NCBI RefSeq assembly: GCF_014212495.1
Contig: NZ_JACKZC010000001.1
Location: 310,001-374,000, forward strand
Direction of reading: 5' to 3'
DNA from: Pontibacter sp. Tf4
GTDB taxonomy: Bacteria > Bacteroidota > Bacteroidia > Cytophagales > Hymenobacteraceae
DNA length: 64,000 bases
Shown here: piece after piece, positions 19,656-28,870 of the stretch
How positions within the stretch are numbered: the first letter of the stretch is position 1
Layout of the letters: the number at the start of each line of letters is the position of its first letter
Position numbers and translations under genes: made by a program
Notes under the pieces: model-generated
What the model was told of the DNA's origin: nothing
Seen by the model: only the letters and a program-made list of their open reading frames with translations
The model's database searches: none

Positions 19656-19993
19656 TTATAGACATAAACAGTGGCTTTTTTCCTCCCCTTCTTTGGTAAG
19701 TAGGTCTTCCTCCACTAATTCTGTTAAATCCCGTAAGGCTGTTCGGTCTGTTATGCTAAATTTTTCTTTGTACTTACTGTTCTGAATCCTGCAATCATTT
19801 TTCCAAAGCAGCAATGTCTCTACTGCCGGTTATTTAGTGCTAGCCCCTTAAGATGCTCTTCTGAATAGATGTCTTTGAATAATGTCAAGGAAACTCCGCC
19901 AATGGTCTTAATCTCTGGCTACGGAAATCCCAGGCGCCGGCACTCTTCTATGATCTTTACTGTGTACCGGAGCATCTTCATAATGCGGCGCAT
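19656..19993 (-). pseudogene. Remnant of a schlafen/RecG-like ATP-binding protein C-terminus
   Basis: Reading leftward from 19993 gives KIIEECRRLGFP-stop-PEIKTIGG, then LTLFKDIYSEEHLKGLALNNRQ-stop, then, after a frameshift near 19795, SKYKEKFSITDRTALRDL and TELVEEDLLTKEGEEKSH before a TAA at 19656-19658. These match, in order, the C-terminal region and winged helix of AlbA_2/HATPase_c_4 proteins as I know them. Two stops and one frameshift show decay. It may come from the same family as the pseudogene at 9569-11215, but it is a different copy. Confidence 0.65.
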
Positions 19994-20473
19994 TTATAGC
20001 CTCTATAAGGTTTTATTTTGTACGTAAGCTTACAGATGGTCAGGAGTCGTCTGTTCTGCGGCTAGAAACGCTGTTTAGCGACAAAAGGCACTACAAATAC
20101 TACATTGATACACCGCTGAAACCAGGTCCACAACTGCGACTGTTGCCAGCTCTCTAATAGTACCTTACCTGATTGCTTCGAAGGGCAAATACAAGCTTCT
20201 TCAACTGCCCAAATGAAGTTGCTTTGAAGCCAGGCTTTTCTACTGGAAAAACATTCCTGCCGCAGAAAAGCTATTTCTTACAACTGTATTATCGATACAA
20301 AATTTCAGGTACATACAGGTACAACTACTTTAAGCTTATTTAGCATAGAATCTTCCGTGTCAAAAAGCAACTCAATAATAGCTGCAGGGGCAAAGGGCAA
20401 TGCGGTGAAGATTAATCAAATGCAGTGCTCAAGAAAATGATCTTTTCTCATAGGTAGAATGGCCAGGTACTAC

Positions 20474-21861
20474 CGCAAAATAGCCAAAAGCTATTCTCCC
20501 GTAGTTGCGGTTCTACCCAATGCCTTTTTGATCTATAAAATCATGTAATTTTAGTAGTCTTTTCTGGCAGCTGATGCAGTTTAAAAGTGTTAAGTAAGAA
20601 AGCGTTATTAACCGGTCTATTGTTATCCTAATTTTACGTCGGCGGATCTAATTTAACGCAAAATAGATTAACGCATGCCCACGCATTTGCAACGGATTTA
20701 TGTGCTGAATCTAGCTGTTCTAAAAAGGCAGCAAAAACGGCGCAAGATTACGGCAACAACACCGGTGCTTTGTAGCCAGTTTATCTATTCAGAGCAGCCA
20801 CATTTACGCACTTCTTAATTGCTACTCTCCATATGAAGAAAAAGCAGGTGGTCTAGAGACTAGGCAACATGCCATTTTGCGTAAATCCGATGCCACAAAA
20901 ACAACCCATTTTTTTAAGTAATACTTGAGTGATAATATCTGTTAACTAACAGCCTATTTTGCGGCCCCATTACTACTATTCCATGAAATTAGAGTAGGTG
21001 CAGAACACGCAACAATAGCGTAAAAAGGAGCTAACTTTAAGCAAACCGCGCGTATACACTAAAAGCGCTATAATGGCTGCCAAGTATGCCTGCTAAAATA
21101 GTGCACCCTTACAGGCCTTTGTACCACATAAATAGTTCGTTGCTGTGCTTCAAATCAAAACGAACTTTACTTGGCTATTTATAAAAAACAAGAGCAGGAC
21201 ATTTATACGGCTCAGGACGTTGTAACACGATAAATGACCCACTGCAGGAAACTATATATTATGGGATTTTATGCTGTATTAACTACCGCTTATTATTCTA
21301 GTTTCTATTCAAGTCTTAAAGCAAAGAAGTAGGTGCCTTTTTAGGCAGCATAGCTTGCCATAAAACAGAGTAGAGCTGTCGTGATAGAATCAGCAGCTTT
21401 TATCGCAAAAACAGCATTTTTTGCGCAGAAACTAGCATCCCATTTTAGATTTTTATTAACAATGTTTACCTATAATAGCCCTTGTTCGAACTTCCCGTAA
21501 AAGGGGTGTATTTGAACATATTACAACAAGTTTCCTAAGCGCATGATTTATTGCTTCATCGGCTACCATATTTATAGGGCAAAAAATCCTTTCGCAGACG
21601 TGCCGTTATAACGCAGAAATGTGCACTTCATACGACCGCAAAAAAGGGTATGCACTAACTTCTGTTTTAGACTACTTCCGGTACGGCTAGTTGGCGTGCA
21701 AAATCTGGTCATTTTAAGAGCCTATTTTCGTGCTACAGATGAGCGGAAACAGGTATGAAAAATACCACCTAAAACTGCGCTAGTTTATGGTCATTTTGCG
21801 GCATAAAAAACATTGTTGTTTTAGGTATGCATTGTTGCGTGTCTGGAGCACCTATTTTGCG
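20474..21861. repeat. Cluster of nine TTTTGCG/CGCAAAA words
   Basis: Perfect copies at 20474, 20657, 20875, 20957, 21404, 21419, 21637, 21794 and 21855 (first base). A 7-mer read on both strands is expected about 0.2 times in 1.4 kb at even base composition. Several copies sit next to CCTA or GTCA. The copies are not evenly spaced and no longer repeat unit was found by eye. Confidence 0.6.
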
Positions 21862-22794
21862 GCTTCGTTGGCTGCATTCGCACAAAATTGATTTTACAGC
21901 AGGTATGTAAAATGCGGGGCTCAAACAATAGAAAATATGACCAGTTTTCTGCCTGACTAGTAGCACCTGATCTTACGTCTAAAAAACGATTATTTGCGGC
22001 CGCAGAAAGTAGCGTTTTAGAACAGAAAATTCTCCTGCTGAATTTTACTTAGCAGAGCGTTAAAAAAGTAGATCTTTTACGGAGTGTTATCTGCTATTTT
22101 AAAAGGCATTTTCTTTAATGGTTACTTTGCTACCGAGAGCAGTCGTAGGTATCGCTTTTAGGTTGTAAAAAACAGGAGTTTTATGGCAGAAGTTAATTTG
22201 CAAAAGCAGCATTATTGGATGGGAATTATGACATGTAAAGTCCACCATTTGGAGTAGGACTGTTTTACGTTGGAAGCGCTTCATTGCCACAAATAACTTA
22301 TACAACTTTACTGTTTACGCGGTAAAATATAGCTGTAAGAAAGGCCTTCTTTTTGGGCATTGAGTAAGGCTACTTTGGCTATTGGATATGCAATATCTGC
22401 AGACACCGAAAAATAGCCATTTTAATACACTTTAAGATCATTAATCTCACTACCTAACACAGTTGGACGGAACTCCACGCAGATGTTTTTAGCGTGCACT
22501 AAGATCTGTTTATAAAGTCTCTGCCGAAGAAGCGCATCACACCCTACAAATGCGGTAAATTAAGTCGATTTTTTTTATAGTTCTATGCATAAATCCTACA
22601 AGAAGATAAAGTGAAAAAAATACCAAACTGACAGCTAAGCAACGTACCTTTCGAGAGAGCGAACAAAGAAGATTAGATAACAAGGTAATAGAATTACATG
22701 CGCACTTTCAATGACTCTAGAATATTGATAAGAGTAAGTTTAACTAGTAGATGTAATACAAATTCATTTATTTACCTGTTAAAATAAATACAAG

Positions 22795-22802
22795 TAGCTT
22801 TG
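22795..22802 (+). promoter_or_regulatory. Putative -7 box of the FtsZ-Septu operon
   Basis: TAGCTTTG matches TAnnTTTG and lies 75 bases before the ATG at 22878. The -33 position only offers TTTA-like sequence, so the call is tentative. No other convincing promoter is seen in the 300 bases upstream. Confidence 0.4.
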
Positions 22803-22877
22803 CTAAGTCTTTTAACTGATTATACTACTACGAGTTAGTGACGACTATTCATACGCAAATTGTAAAAAGATCTTTAA

Positions 22878-25250
22878 ATGAAGGTACTTGAAGTAAATCT
22901 GGAAAATATCCGAGCTATTGAGAAGCTAACTTGGAAATTACCTGATAAATGTCCGCCAGCTGGATGGCATGTTATCTTAGGTGACAACGGATCAGGCAAG
23001 TCGTCATTCTTAAGAGCTTTAGCAATAGGTTTACTTGGGTTAGAAAGATCCACAGCACTTTGGGTAGATTATGCTGCCTGGTTACGGCAGAATGCAGATG
23101 AGGGCCATATTTCCATCAATATACAAGCTGACGCAGGTGATGAGTTAAGTAATGCGAATGACGGCATCATTAAGGTGATTGGTGTTGGGGGCGGTGGAAG
23201 CAACGCTGTGAACCATATGTATAGCCAAGGCATTAAAGATGTTGAGTTTGTCATATGTAATACCGATGCTCATGCTCTTAAAAGTAGCACCGTTCCAACA
23301 AGGCTTTCTATCGGCCAAAACCTTACTGAAGGTTTTGGAGCTGGCGCTAACCCTGAGAAAGGCCGTCAGGCTGCTCTGGAAAGCAAAGAAGAAATTCGCG
23401 AAATGCTGGGCAATGATACCAAAATGGTATTTATTACAGCAGGTATGGGCGGTGGTACCGGTACAGGTGCTGCTCCGGTAATCGCTAAAGTTGCAAAAGA
23501 ACTAGGTATACTTACTATAGGAGTTGTCACCATTCCCTTTGCTTTCGAAGGTCGCAAAAAAATGCAGGCTGCTGAAGTTGGCGTGAAAGAACTACGCGAA
23601 AACTGCGACACAACGCTAGTTATCCACTGTGACAATTTACGAGAGATATTTGGTAACCTTACTATTCGTGAGGCATTTACAAAAGCAGATAATATAATAA
23701 TGGCAGCAGTAATGCCTGTTATCGATTTGGTAACGATTACGGCTGAAGTCAACATCGATTTTGACGATGTTAAAACAGTAATGAAAGACTCTGGTGCCGC
23801 AGTGATGGGTTCTGCGATAACAGAAGGCGAAGGCCGCGCGCTACGTGCTGCTGAAGAAGCTCTTTCATCTCCGTTATTGAACAACACTGACATCCATGGT
23901 GCTCAGAAAATCCTTCTTTCAATCATGTCTGGTGAGCAGGCTGAACTTGAAATGGACGAACTGACTGAGATTACAGAATATATCCAGGACAAAGCAGGCC
24001 AGGAAGCTGAAGTTATCTTTGGACATGGTATTGATGCTGACTTGGGTCAAAGCATCCGTGTTACGGTAATTGCAACTGGTTTTGAACTTAGAACTACAAC
24101 TTATACTTCAGCTAATTCAACTCTAAATGATTCTGATTTAATAGAGCCTTCTCAAGAAGAAAATAGTATTTTATTTGAGCATTCAGGATTTGAGAAACTA
24201 TCTGAAAGTTATTCTGAGGAACATTTACAGCATAAAAAGTACGTACTAAAAATAAACTTTGGCTTTAATAGTTCATTAAACACATACTGGACAAAGTCTA
24301 CAGAAAACGGAGTTGATTTTTCCTATAAAACAGCATGGGGCCATAACAACGGATGGTTTTCAGCAGGGTTTGGTCCCTTCAGACGATTTACCGGAGGGGA
24401 TGCCGAGTATGAAAAGCTTTTAGACGGTCCTAAAAACAAAAAGCTTGCTGCCCACCTTTCCCTTTTCAAAGAAAATGTTGCGTTGTCTGAGGCACTTAAT
24501 TGGCTTCGCGAGTTGAAATTCCGAAGCCTTGAGTCGCATACTTCTGGTTTTTTAGACCTAATGAAGTCTTTTATAAATCAACCTGATTTTTTACCCCATA
24601 ATACTCGGCTAGAAGAAGTTTCATCCGAAGGTATTTTCTTTTGTGATGCGAACCATAGCAGAGTAAATATTTTTGAATTGAGTGACGGCTTTCGCTCTGT
24701 GTTAAGTTTAGCGTTTGAACTGCTCCGCCAATTAGAAAGTAATTATGGGGAAAACATTTTTGAAGTAATACCTGATACTGAGATGATTCGAGTTAAAGTG
24801 CCAGGTGTTGTTTTAATTGACGAAATAGATGCTCACTTACATCCTGTATGGCAAAAACGGATCGGGTACTGGTTAACGAAGCATTTCCCGAAGATTCAAT
24901 TCTTTGTAACTACACATAGCCCTCTTGTCTGTCAAGCATCTGAAAAAGGATCGGTTTTCCGGTTACCAGTTCCAGGAACAGACGATTTGGGAGGTATGGT
25001 AGAGGGGGCTGATTTAAATCGCTTGATATACGGCAATGTATTAGAAGCTTATGGTACAGAAGTTTTTGGGTTGGCATATACGCAATCAGAAGCAGGTCAA
25101 GCTTTGGCGACACGGCTTACTACTTTAAATGAAAAGGCACTTAAGACCGAGTTGACTGATGCGGAAAAGATAGAACGGGATGATTTGCGAAAGATTCTCC
25201 CAATAAGTGACTCTGAAGCCTTTGTAAAGAAAATATTAGGTGATTTATGA
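22878..25250 (+). CDS. ptuA: Septu (PtuA)-like ABC-type ATPase with an inserted FtsZ GTPase domain
   Basis: 790 aa in one open frame. Residues 1-90 are the N-terminal ATPase half with Walker A GDNGSGKSS (35-43). Residues about 96-402 are an FtsZ core: GVGGGGSN (102-109), NTDAHALK, GGGTGTGAAP (191-200), FAFEGRKKM and the T7-loop NxDxxD as NIDFDD (292-297), ending VTVIATGF. Residues about 403-790 resume the ATPase: the Q-loop region GWFSAGFGPFRRFTGGD, signature LSDGFRSVLS (601-610), Walker B VVLIDEIDAHLHP (644-656) and H-loop VTTHSP. Without the insert the protein would be about 480 aa, close to its AAA family. It overlaps the HNH gene by ATGA. ATPase plus HNH is the Septu PtuAB pattern. The FtsZ part lacks the C-terminal linker and tail. 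I know of no described defence protein with this architecture. Confidence 0.88.
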   Translation: MKVLEVNLENIRAIEKLTWKLPDKCPPAGWHVILGDNGSGKSSFLRALAIGLLGLERSTALWVDYAAWLRQNADEGHISINIQADAGDELSNANDGIIKVIGVGGGGSNAVNHMYSQGIKDVEFVICNTDAHALKSSTVPTRLSIGQNLTEGFGAGANPEKGRQAALESKEEIREMLGNDTKMVFITAGMGGGTGTGAAPVIAKVAKELGILTIGVVTIPFAFEGRKKMQAAEVGVKELRENCDTTLVIHCDNLREIFGNLTIREAFTKADNIIMAAVMPVIDLVTITAEVNIDFDDVKTVMKDSGAAVMGSAITEGEGRALRAAEEALSSPLLNNTDIHGAQKILLSIMSGEQAELEMDELTEITEYIQDKAGQEAEVIFGHGIDADLGQSIRVTVIATGFELRTTTYTSANSTLNDSDLIEPSQEENSILFEHSGFEKLSESYSEEHLQHKKYVLKINFGFNSSLNTYWTKSTENGVDFSYKTAWGHNNGWFSAGFGPFRRFTGGDAEYEKLLDGPKNKKLAAHLSLFKENVALSEALNWLRELKFRSLESHTSGFLDLMKSFINQPDFLPHNTRLEEVSSEGIFFCDANHSRVNIFELSDGFRSVLSLAFELLRQLESNYGENIFEVIPDTEMIRVKVPGVVLIDEIDAHLHPVWQKRIGYWLTKHFPKIQFFVTTHSPLVCQASEKGSVFRLPVPGTDDLGGMVEGADLNRLIYGNVLEAYGTEVFGLAYTQSEAGQALATRLTTLNEKALKTELTDAEKIERDDLRKILPISDSEAFVKKILGDL
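23163..24083 (+). other. Inserted FtsZ core domain within the ATPase gene
   Basis: 307 codons, in frame at both junctions, encode the FtsZ nucleotide-binding and C-terminal core subdomains but not the FtsA-binding tail. From memory of Bacteroidota FtsZ, most of the sequence is close to host FtsZ, whereas residues about 246-284 (the loop before and along central helix H7) differ strongly. That pattern suggests capture from a Bacteroidota host followed by local divergence. The junctions fall between secondary-structure elements of the ATPase. Confidence 0.85.
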
Positions 25251-26044
25251 TCTACCTAACTGCCCCATTAGCTCTTGAGGTAGCTGATCAGCAAGCTCTG
25301 CAAGCTATCCAACAACAAGTAAATAATGAAATAGATTATAGTACTCGGGTTTCACAAGCTAATCAACGCTGGAAGACTAAGCCGGTAGCACTTTTTCAAC
25401 GAGTTCGTACAGCTCTGGAATCAACCTGTCCGGGAGCTCGACGTTGTGGCTACTGCGAAGATTCTCTTGCGGATGAAATAGAACATATCCGTCCTAAAAG
25501 TTGGTTTCCTGAGCTATCCTTCGACCCAAACAACTACCTCTTTGCTTGCGGTCCTTGCAATGGTCCTAAAAATAACTCTTATGCTGTTGTCGATGCAACC
25601 GGTGTATTAACAGAAGCAATCCGTTCTATACATCAAGCTGTTGAGCCACCTCCAGCTGGCAAGGAAGCCCTATTACATCCTCGCCATGACAATGCCATTG
25701 ATTACTTCTTTTTGGATTTAGAAAATACTTTCCAATTTAAACCGCACCTTACTCTCGATACCCAACAGAAAGTTCGTGCTGAATATACATTGAAAGTACT
25801 TCGTATTAACAAAGATCCTTTATGTGTAGCTCGTAAAGAAGCTTTTTATGATTTTGTAAGTCGGATGAAGAGTTACTATTTAGCAATGAAGAGTGACGAG
25901 TCACTAAATAACCTCACTCGCTATCGTAGTGAACTACTTCAGAAACAACATATATCTGTTTGGCGCGAAATGCAAAGACAATCTATCTCTCTACCCTTCT
26001 TACGAGAGCTTTTTGCTCTCGTGCCAACCGCAATAAGCTGGTAA
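25247..26044 (+). CDS. ptuB: HNH endonuclease partner (PtuB-like, TIGR02646-type)
   Basis: 265 aa. The zinc-finger HNH core is clear: CGYC (Cys67, Cys70), DEIEHIRPKSWFP with His80, NNY (about 95-97) and ACGPCN (Cys101, Cys104). The remainder is helical, as in TIGR02646-type HNH proteins that pair with AAA/ABC ATPases in Septu and related defence systems, including the PtuAB module of retron Ec78. The ATG shares bases with the stop of the upstream gene, so both proteins should be made together. It would be the DNA- or RNA-cutting effector. An IS1182 element starts 39 bases after its stop, leaving the gene intact. Confidence 0.85.
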   Translation: MIYLTAPLALEVADQQALQAIQQQVNNEIDYSTRVSQANQRWKTKPVALFQRVRTALESTCPGARRCGYCEDSLADEIEHIRPKSWFPELSFDPNNYLFACGPCNGPKNNSYAVVDATGVLTEAIRSIHQAVEPPPAGKEALLHPRHDNAIDYFFLDLENTFQFKPHLTLDTQQKVRAEYTLKVLRINKDPLCVARKEAFYDFVSRMKSYYLAMKSDESLNNLTRYRSELLQKQHISVWREMQRQSISLPFLRELFALVPTAISW

Positions 26045-26082
26045 AGTATTCTTTACTGTGCCATTATCTTAAAAAAACGAGG

Positions 26083-27737
26083 GTGGTTGTTGCACAACTA
26101 CGTTTAAGAATTACACTTTCTGCGTCTAAACTTCCTAAACTTATAGCTTCACACTAGCTTCAGGAGTTTCCGTTTCATAGCGCAGTAAAAACGTAAAAGA
26201 GTTGCTTACAAAAGCTCCTTTTTCCAGCACCTGCGCCATGCTTACAGCTCTGGCTGGCTTGCATTTCATGTACTTTTTGAGGTTGAAGGCAACGGCTGCC
26301 AGCAGCATTACTTTATGCGCTCCTGATTTGCCCAGCCCGTTGATCTTGCGCAGCCCATAGTGCTGCACCAGGCTTCCAAACACTGGCTCTATGGTGCTTT
26401 GGCGAAGCTTCTTCATGCGATTTCCTTACTTGCTATGTTGCCTGGCGAAAGCCCGCTGGTATTGCTCGTCATACGCGGTGCGGGTAATTTTGCGGCACCT
26501 GGTCTTAGGGGCACAGGTAGCTTTGCGAGGACATTGCCTGCAATCACTGGGTGCTGCCCAGTAATGTTTCAGTAACCTGCCGTCTAGTGTATGATCAAAG
26601 CTTTTGAACTGTAACGGTTTGCCCATCGGGCAGTTAAACTGATCTGCTTTCTTATCATAGGGAAATCCATTGATTTCAGGCTTGTACATTCCAAAAACCG
26701 GTATCCAGGCAGTAATCCCCCGTAGTTCCAGAAAGTAATAGTTCGACCCATTCGAATACCCTGCATCGGCCAGCAGATCTAGCATCAATAGCCCATTGGT
26801 TAGGAGTCGGCTTTGCACCTGCCCAGTCAGGTTTGACAGATACTGGCTATCACGGCCATCTGCATAATCGGCCTGTATATGTGAGTTCACTCCCATTGCT
26901 GTATCAACTGCCATGCTGCAGTGGTAGTTGAGCTTTCTGGCCTTTCCTGTCTTGACAGAGATGCGGGCATCCGGATCATGTGGGGCATAATGCCTTTTGT
27001 TACTAACCAGCTGCGCCTTCTCATGATTTGCCCCTAAAGCAGTTGGAGCGCTTTTGAGATTTTGCTGATGCTTTTCCAGCTTCCTGAGCTGATGGGCAGG
27101 AGCGGTAATAAATGGTAGCGGCTTAATGTTCTTAGAATGTTGAACGTCATGAAGCGTAGTGGCCAGGTGCACTTGCTCAGTCTCCTGCGGTTGTTTTAAC
27201 AGCAGGCTTTCCATCGAAGCGTTGGCTTTAACAGGAGCGGAATCGATTGCCTACACACTGCCCGAGACCATGCCTTGTTCTACGCACAGGCTGACAACCC
27301 TGTCGAACAGGGTTTCAAACAGGCGTTCAGGGTACAGCTTGCGGGTGCGTGATACGGTGGAGTGCCAGGGTAACGGTTCGTCGAGCTGGTAGTCCAGAAA
27401 GTATAACAGGTCCAGCCGAAGACTGCAGTGTTCGATCAGCTTTCGGTCTGATATGATGTTTTCCAGATAGCTTATCAGGCAGAGCTTGAAGAAGACGACC
27501 GGATCAATACTTTGATGGCCGCACTTGCCGTAGAAGGGAGCCGTCAGCTCATAGAGAAACGAAAGGTCAATCCTGTCCTTGAGACGCCGGTAAAAGTTAT
27601 GTTCCGGCACATGAGCCGAAAGCGAAAAGAGCAATTGCCGCTCATCTTTAAAATTCTTCCTTCCCTGTATAACACCATAGAATTAACCACTACCTATTAT
27701 TTAACGACTATATCTAAGTTGGTTGTGCAACAGCCAC
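26083..27737 (-). mobile_element. IS1182-family insertion sequence, degenerate
   Basis: The ends are inverted: GTGGTTGTTGCACAAC (26083-26098) on the left and, read inward from the right, GTGGCTGTTGCACAAC (27722-27737), one mismatch in 16. Inside is one transposase frame on the minus strand with two nonsense codons. Length about 1.65 kb fits the family. I find no clear target duplication: the flanks are CGAGG and GGAGA. The element separates the defence genes from the arsenic operon. Confidence 0.85.
26141..27634 (-). pseudogene. IS1182 transposase, inactivated by two in-frame stops
   Basis: A single frame of about 497 codons is interrupted by TAG at 27251-27253 and TAA at 26426-26428. The three parts read FYRRLKDRIDLSFLYELT and SIDPVVFFKLCLISYLENI (N-terminal helical domain), AIDSAPVKANASMESLLLK and AVDTAMGVNSHIQADYADGRDS (DDE core), and MKKLRQSTIEPVFGSLVQHY (C-terminal, with the conserved E). 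All are typical of IS1182 transposases. Because neither frame nor spacing is lost, the mutations look recent. The element is probably immobile unless helped by an intact copy elsewhere. Confidence 0.88.
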
Positions 27738-27797
27738 GGAGATATTTTAAGATTGAAGTAAACTTATTTCAGACTAGACAACTAGACAAAGCTTTTC

Positions 27798-28859
27798 TTA
27801 TCTATACCACTTCCGCTTAAACCAAAACGCAGCGTTTACCAGCAGGATCAACGCTGGCACTTCCACCAACGGTCCGATCACGCCTGCGAACGCCTGACCT
27901 GAATTAATACCAAAGATACCGATGGCAACCGCAATGGCTAACTCAAAGTTGTTACCCGTAGCCGTAAAGGAGATGGCTGCGTTCTTGGAGTAATCTGCAC
28001 CCAATTTCTTCCCAATAAAAAAGCTGATGAAGAACATGATCACAAAGTACAGTACGAGTGGAATGGCGATCTGTACCACATCAGACGGAATCTGCACAAT
28101 CAATTCCCCTTTCAGGCTAAACATCAGCACAATCGTAAACAGTAACGCAATCAGCGTGATAGGCGAGATCAAGGGGATGTACTTATTGTTGAACCAGTCC
28201 AGCCCTTTCCAACTGATCAAGGCATAACGACTGATCACGCCAGCAAAGAACGGGATGCCCAGATAGATCATCACGCTCTCGGCTATCTGCCCGATGGTAA
28301 TGTTGATCTCGGCACTCTTTACCCCAAAATATGGTGGTAGCACTGATATGAACAGGTAAGCGTACAGGCTGTAGAAGAAGATCTGGAAGATACTGTTCAA
28401 CGCCACCAGGCCTGCAGCATACTCCCTACTGCCTTCTGCCAATTCGTTCCACACCATTACCATGGCAATGCAACGGGCAATGCCGATCAGGATCAGGCCG
28501 ACCATGTACTCAGGCTGGTCATGAAAGAAAATGATCGCCAGAAAAAACATCAGCAGCGGTCCGATCACCCAGTTGAGCATTAGTGATATGCTCAGGATCT
28601 TCACATTTCGGAACACTTCACCCATCTTCTCAAAGCGAACCTTTGCCAGTGGTGGGTACATCATCAAAACCAATCCGATGGCAAGCGGTATGTTAGTCGT
28701 TCCACTGGAAAAGGAATTGATGAATCCAGAGGATTCAGGTAAAAGATACCCGATACCCACGCCAATAAACATGGCAAGGAAGATCCACAGGGTGAGGTAG
28801 CGGTCGAAGAAACGTAGCTTTTTCCGCTCGTGTGTTGGGGCACAGTTGGTAACACTCAT
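27798..28859 (-). CDS. acr3: Arsenite efflux transporter ACR3
   Basis: 353 aa with about ten membrane helices. The segment [16 protein letters not shown] carries the conserved Cys of ACR3 transporters in helix 4, needed for arsenite transport, and NPLAxG-like motifs are replaced here by the usual ACR3 sequence [22 protein letters not shown]3 exports arsenite through the inner membrane using the proton gradient. It is the last gene of the leftward ars operon, 11 bases after the metallophosphoesterase gene. Start [21 protein letters not shown] is typical. It differs in sequence from ArsB. Confidence 0.93.
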   Translation of the reverse strand: MSVTNCAPTHERKKLRFFDRYLTLWIFLAMFIGVGIGYLLPESSGFINSFSSGTTNIPLAIGLVLMMYPPLAKVRFEKMGEVFRNVKILSISLMLNWVIGPLLMFFLAIIFFHDQPEYMVGLILIGIARCIAMVMVWNELAEGSREYAAGLVALNSIFQIFFYSLYAYLFISVLPPYFGVKSAEINITIGQIAESVMIYLGIPFFAGVISRYALISWKGLDWFNNKYIPLISPITLIALLFTIVLMFSLKGELIVQIPSDVVQIAIPLVLYFVIMFFISFFIGKKLGADYSKNAAISFTATGNNFELAIAVAIGIFGINSGQAFAGVIGPLVEVPALILLVNAAFWFKRKWYR

Positions 28860-28870
28860 ATCGTACAGTT

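Larger units (their letters stand above)
19258..22877. other. 3.6-kb region without intact genes
   Basis: No frame longer than about 90 codons has coding character, and all six frames are full of stops. The left part holds the schlafen-type remnant (19656-19993). From about 20.4 to 21.9 kb the words TTTTGCG or CGCAAAA recur nine times, some forming hairpins, such as CGCAAAAA and TTTTTTGCG at 21404-21425. AAAAAAC and CCTATTTT words also recur. The right end leads into the promoter of the Septu-like operon. I see no reverse transcriptase or retron-like gene. Confidence 0.7.

Noticed and set aside
20676..20818. Short plus-strand frame beginning MPTHLQRIYVLN
   Set aside because: Only 47 codons with no recognised family; insufficient to call a gene.
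21769..22305. 65- and 68-aa minus-strand frames in the gene-free region
   Set aside because: Sequence has no coding bias, no recognised motif, and similar frames occur by chance at this length.
19258..22877. Retron or reverse-transcriptase unit upstream of the Septu-like pair
   Set aside because: No YxDD-containing frame or other RT motif on either strand; the ATPase-HNH pair stands without an RT.
22878..25250. Interpretation as two genes (an ATPase and a separate ftsZ)
   Set aside because: There is no stop or internal start break; the FtsZ part lacks a proper N-terminus and C-terminal tail, and the ATPase motifs on both sides are in the same frame.
26083..27737. Target-site duplication of the IS1182 element
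   Set aside because: Flanks CGAGG and GGAGA are not direct repeats.
28027..28800. Plus-strand frames opposite acr3
   Set aside because: Shadows of the membrane-protein codon pattern, without family signals.
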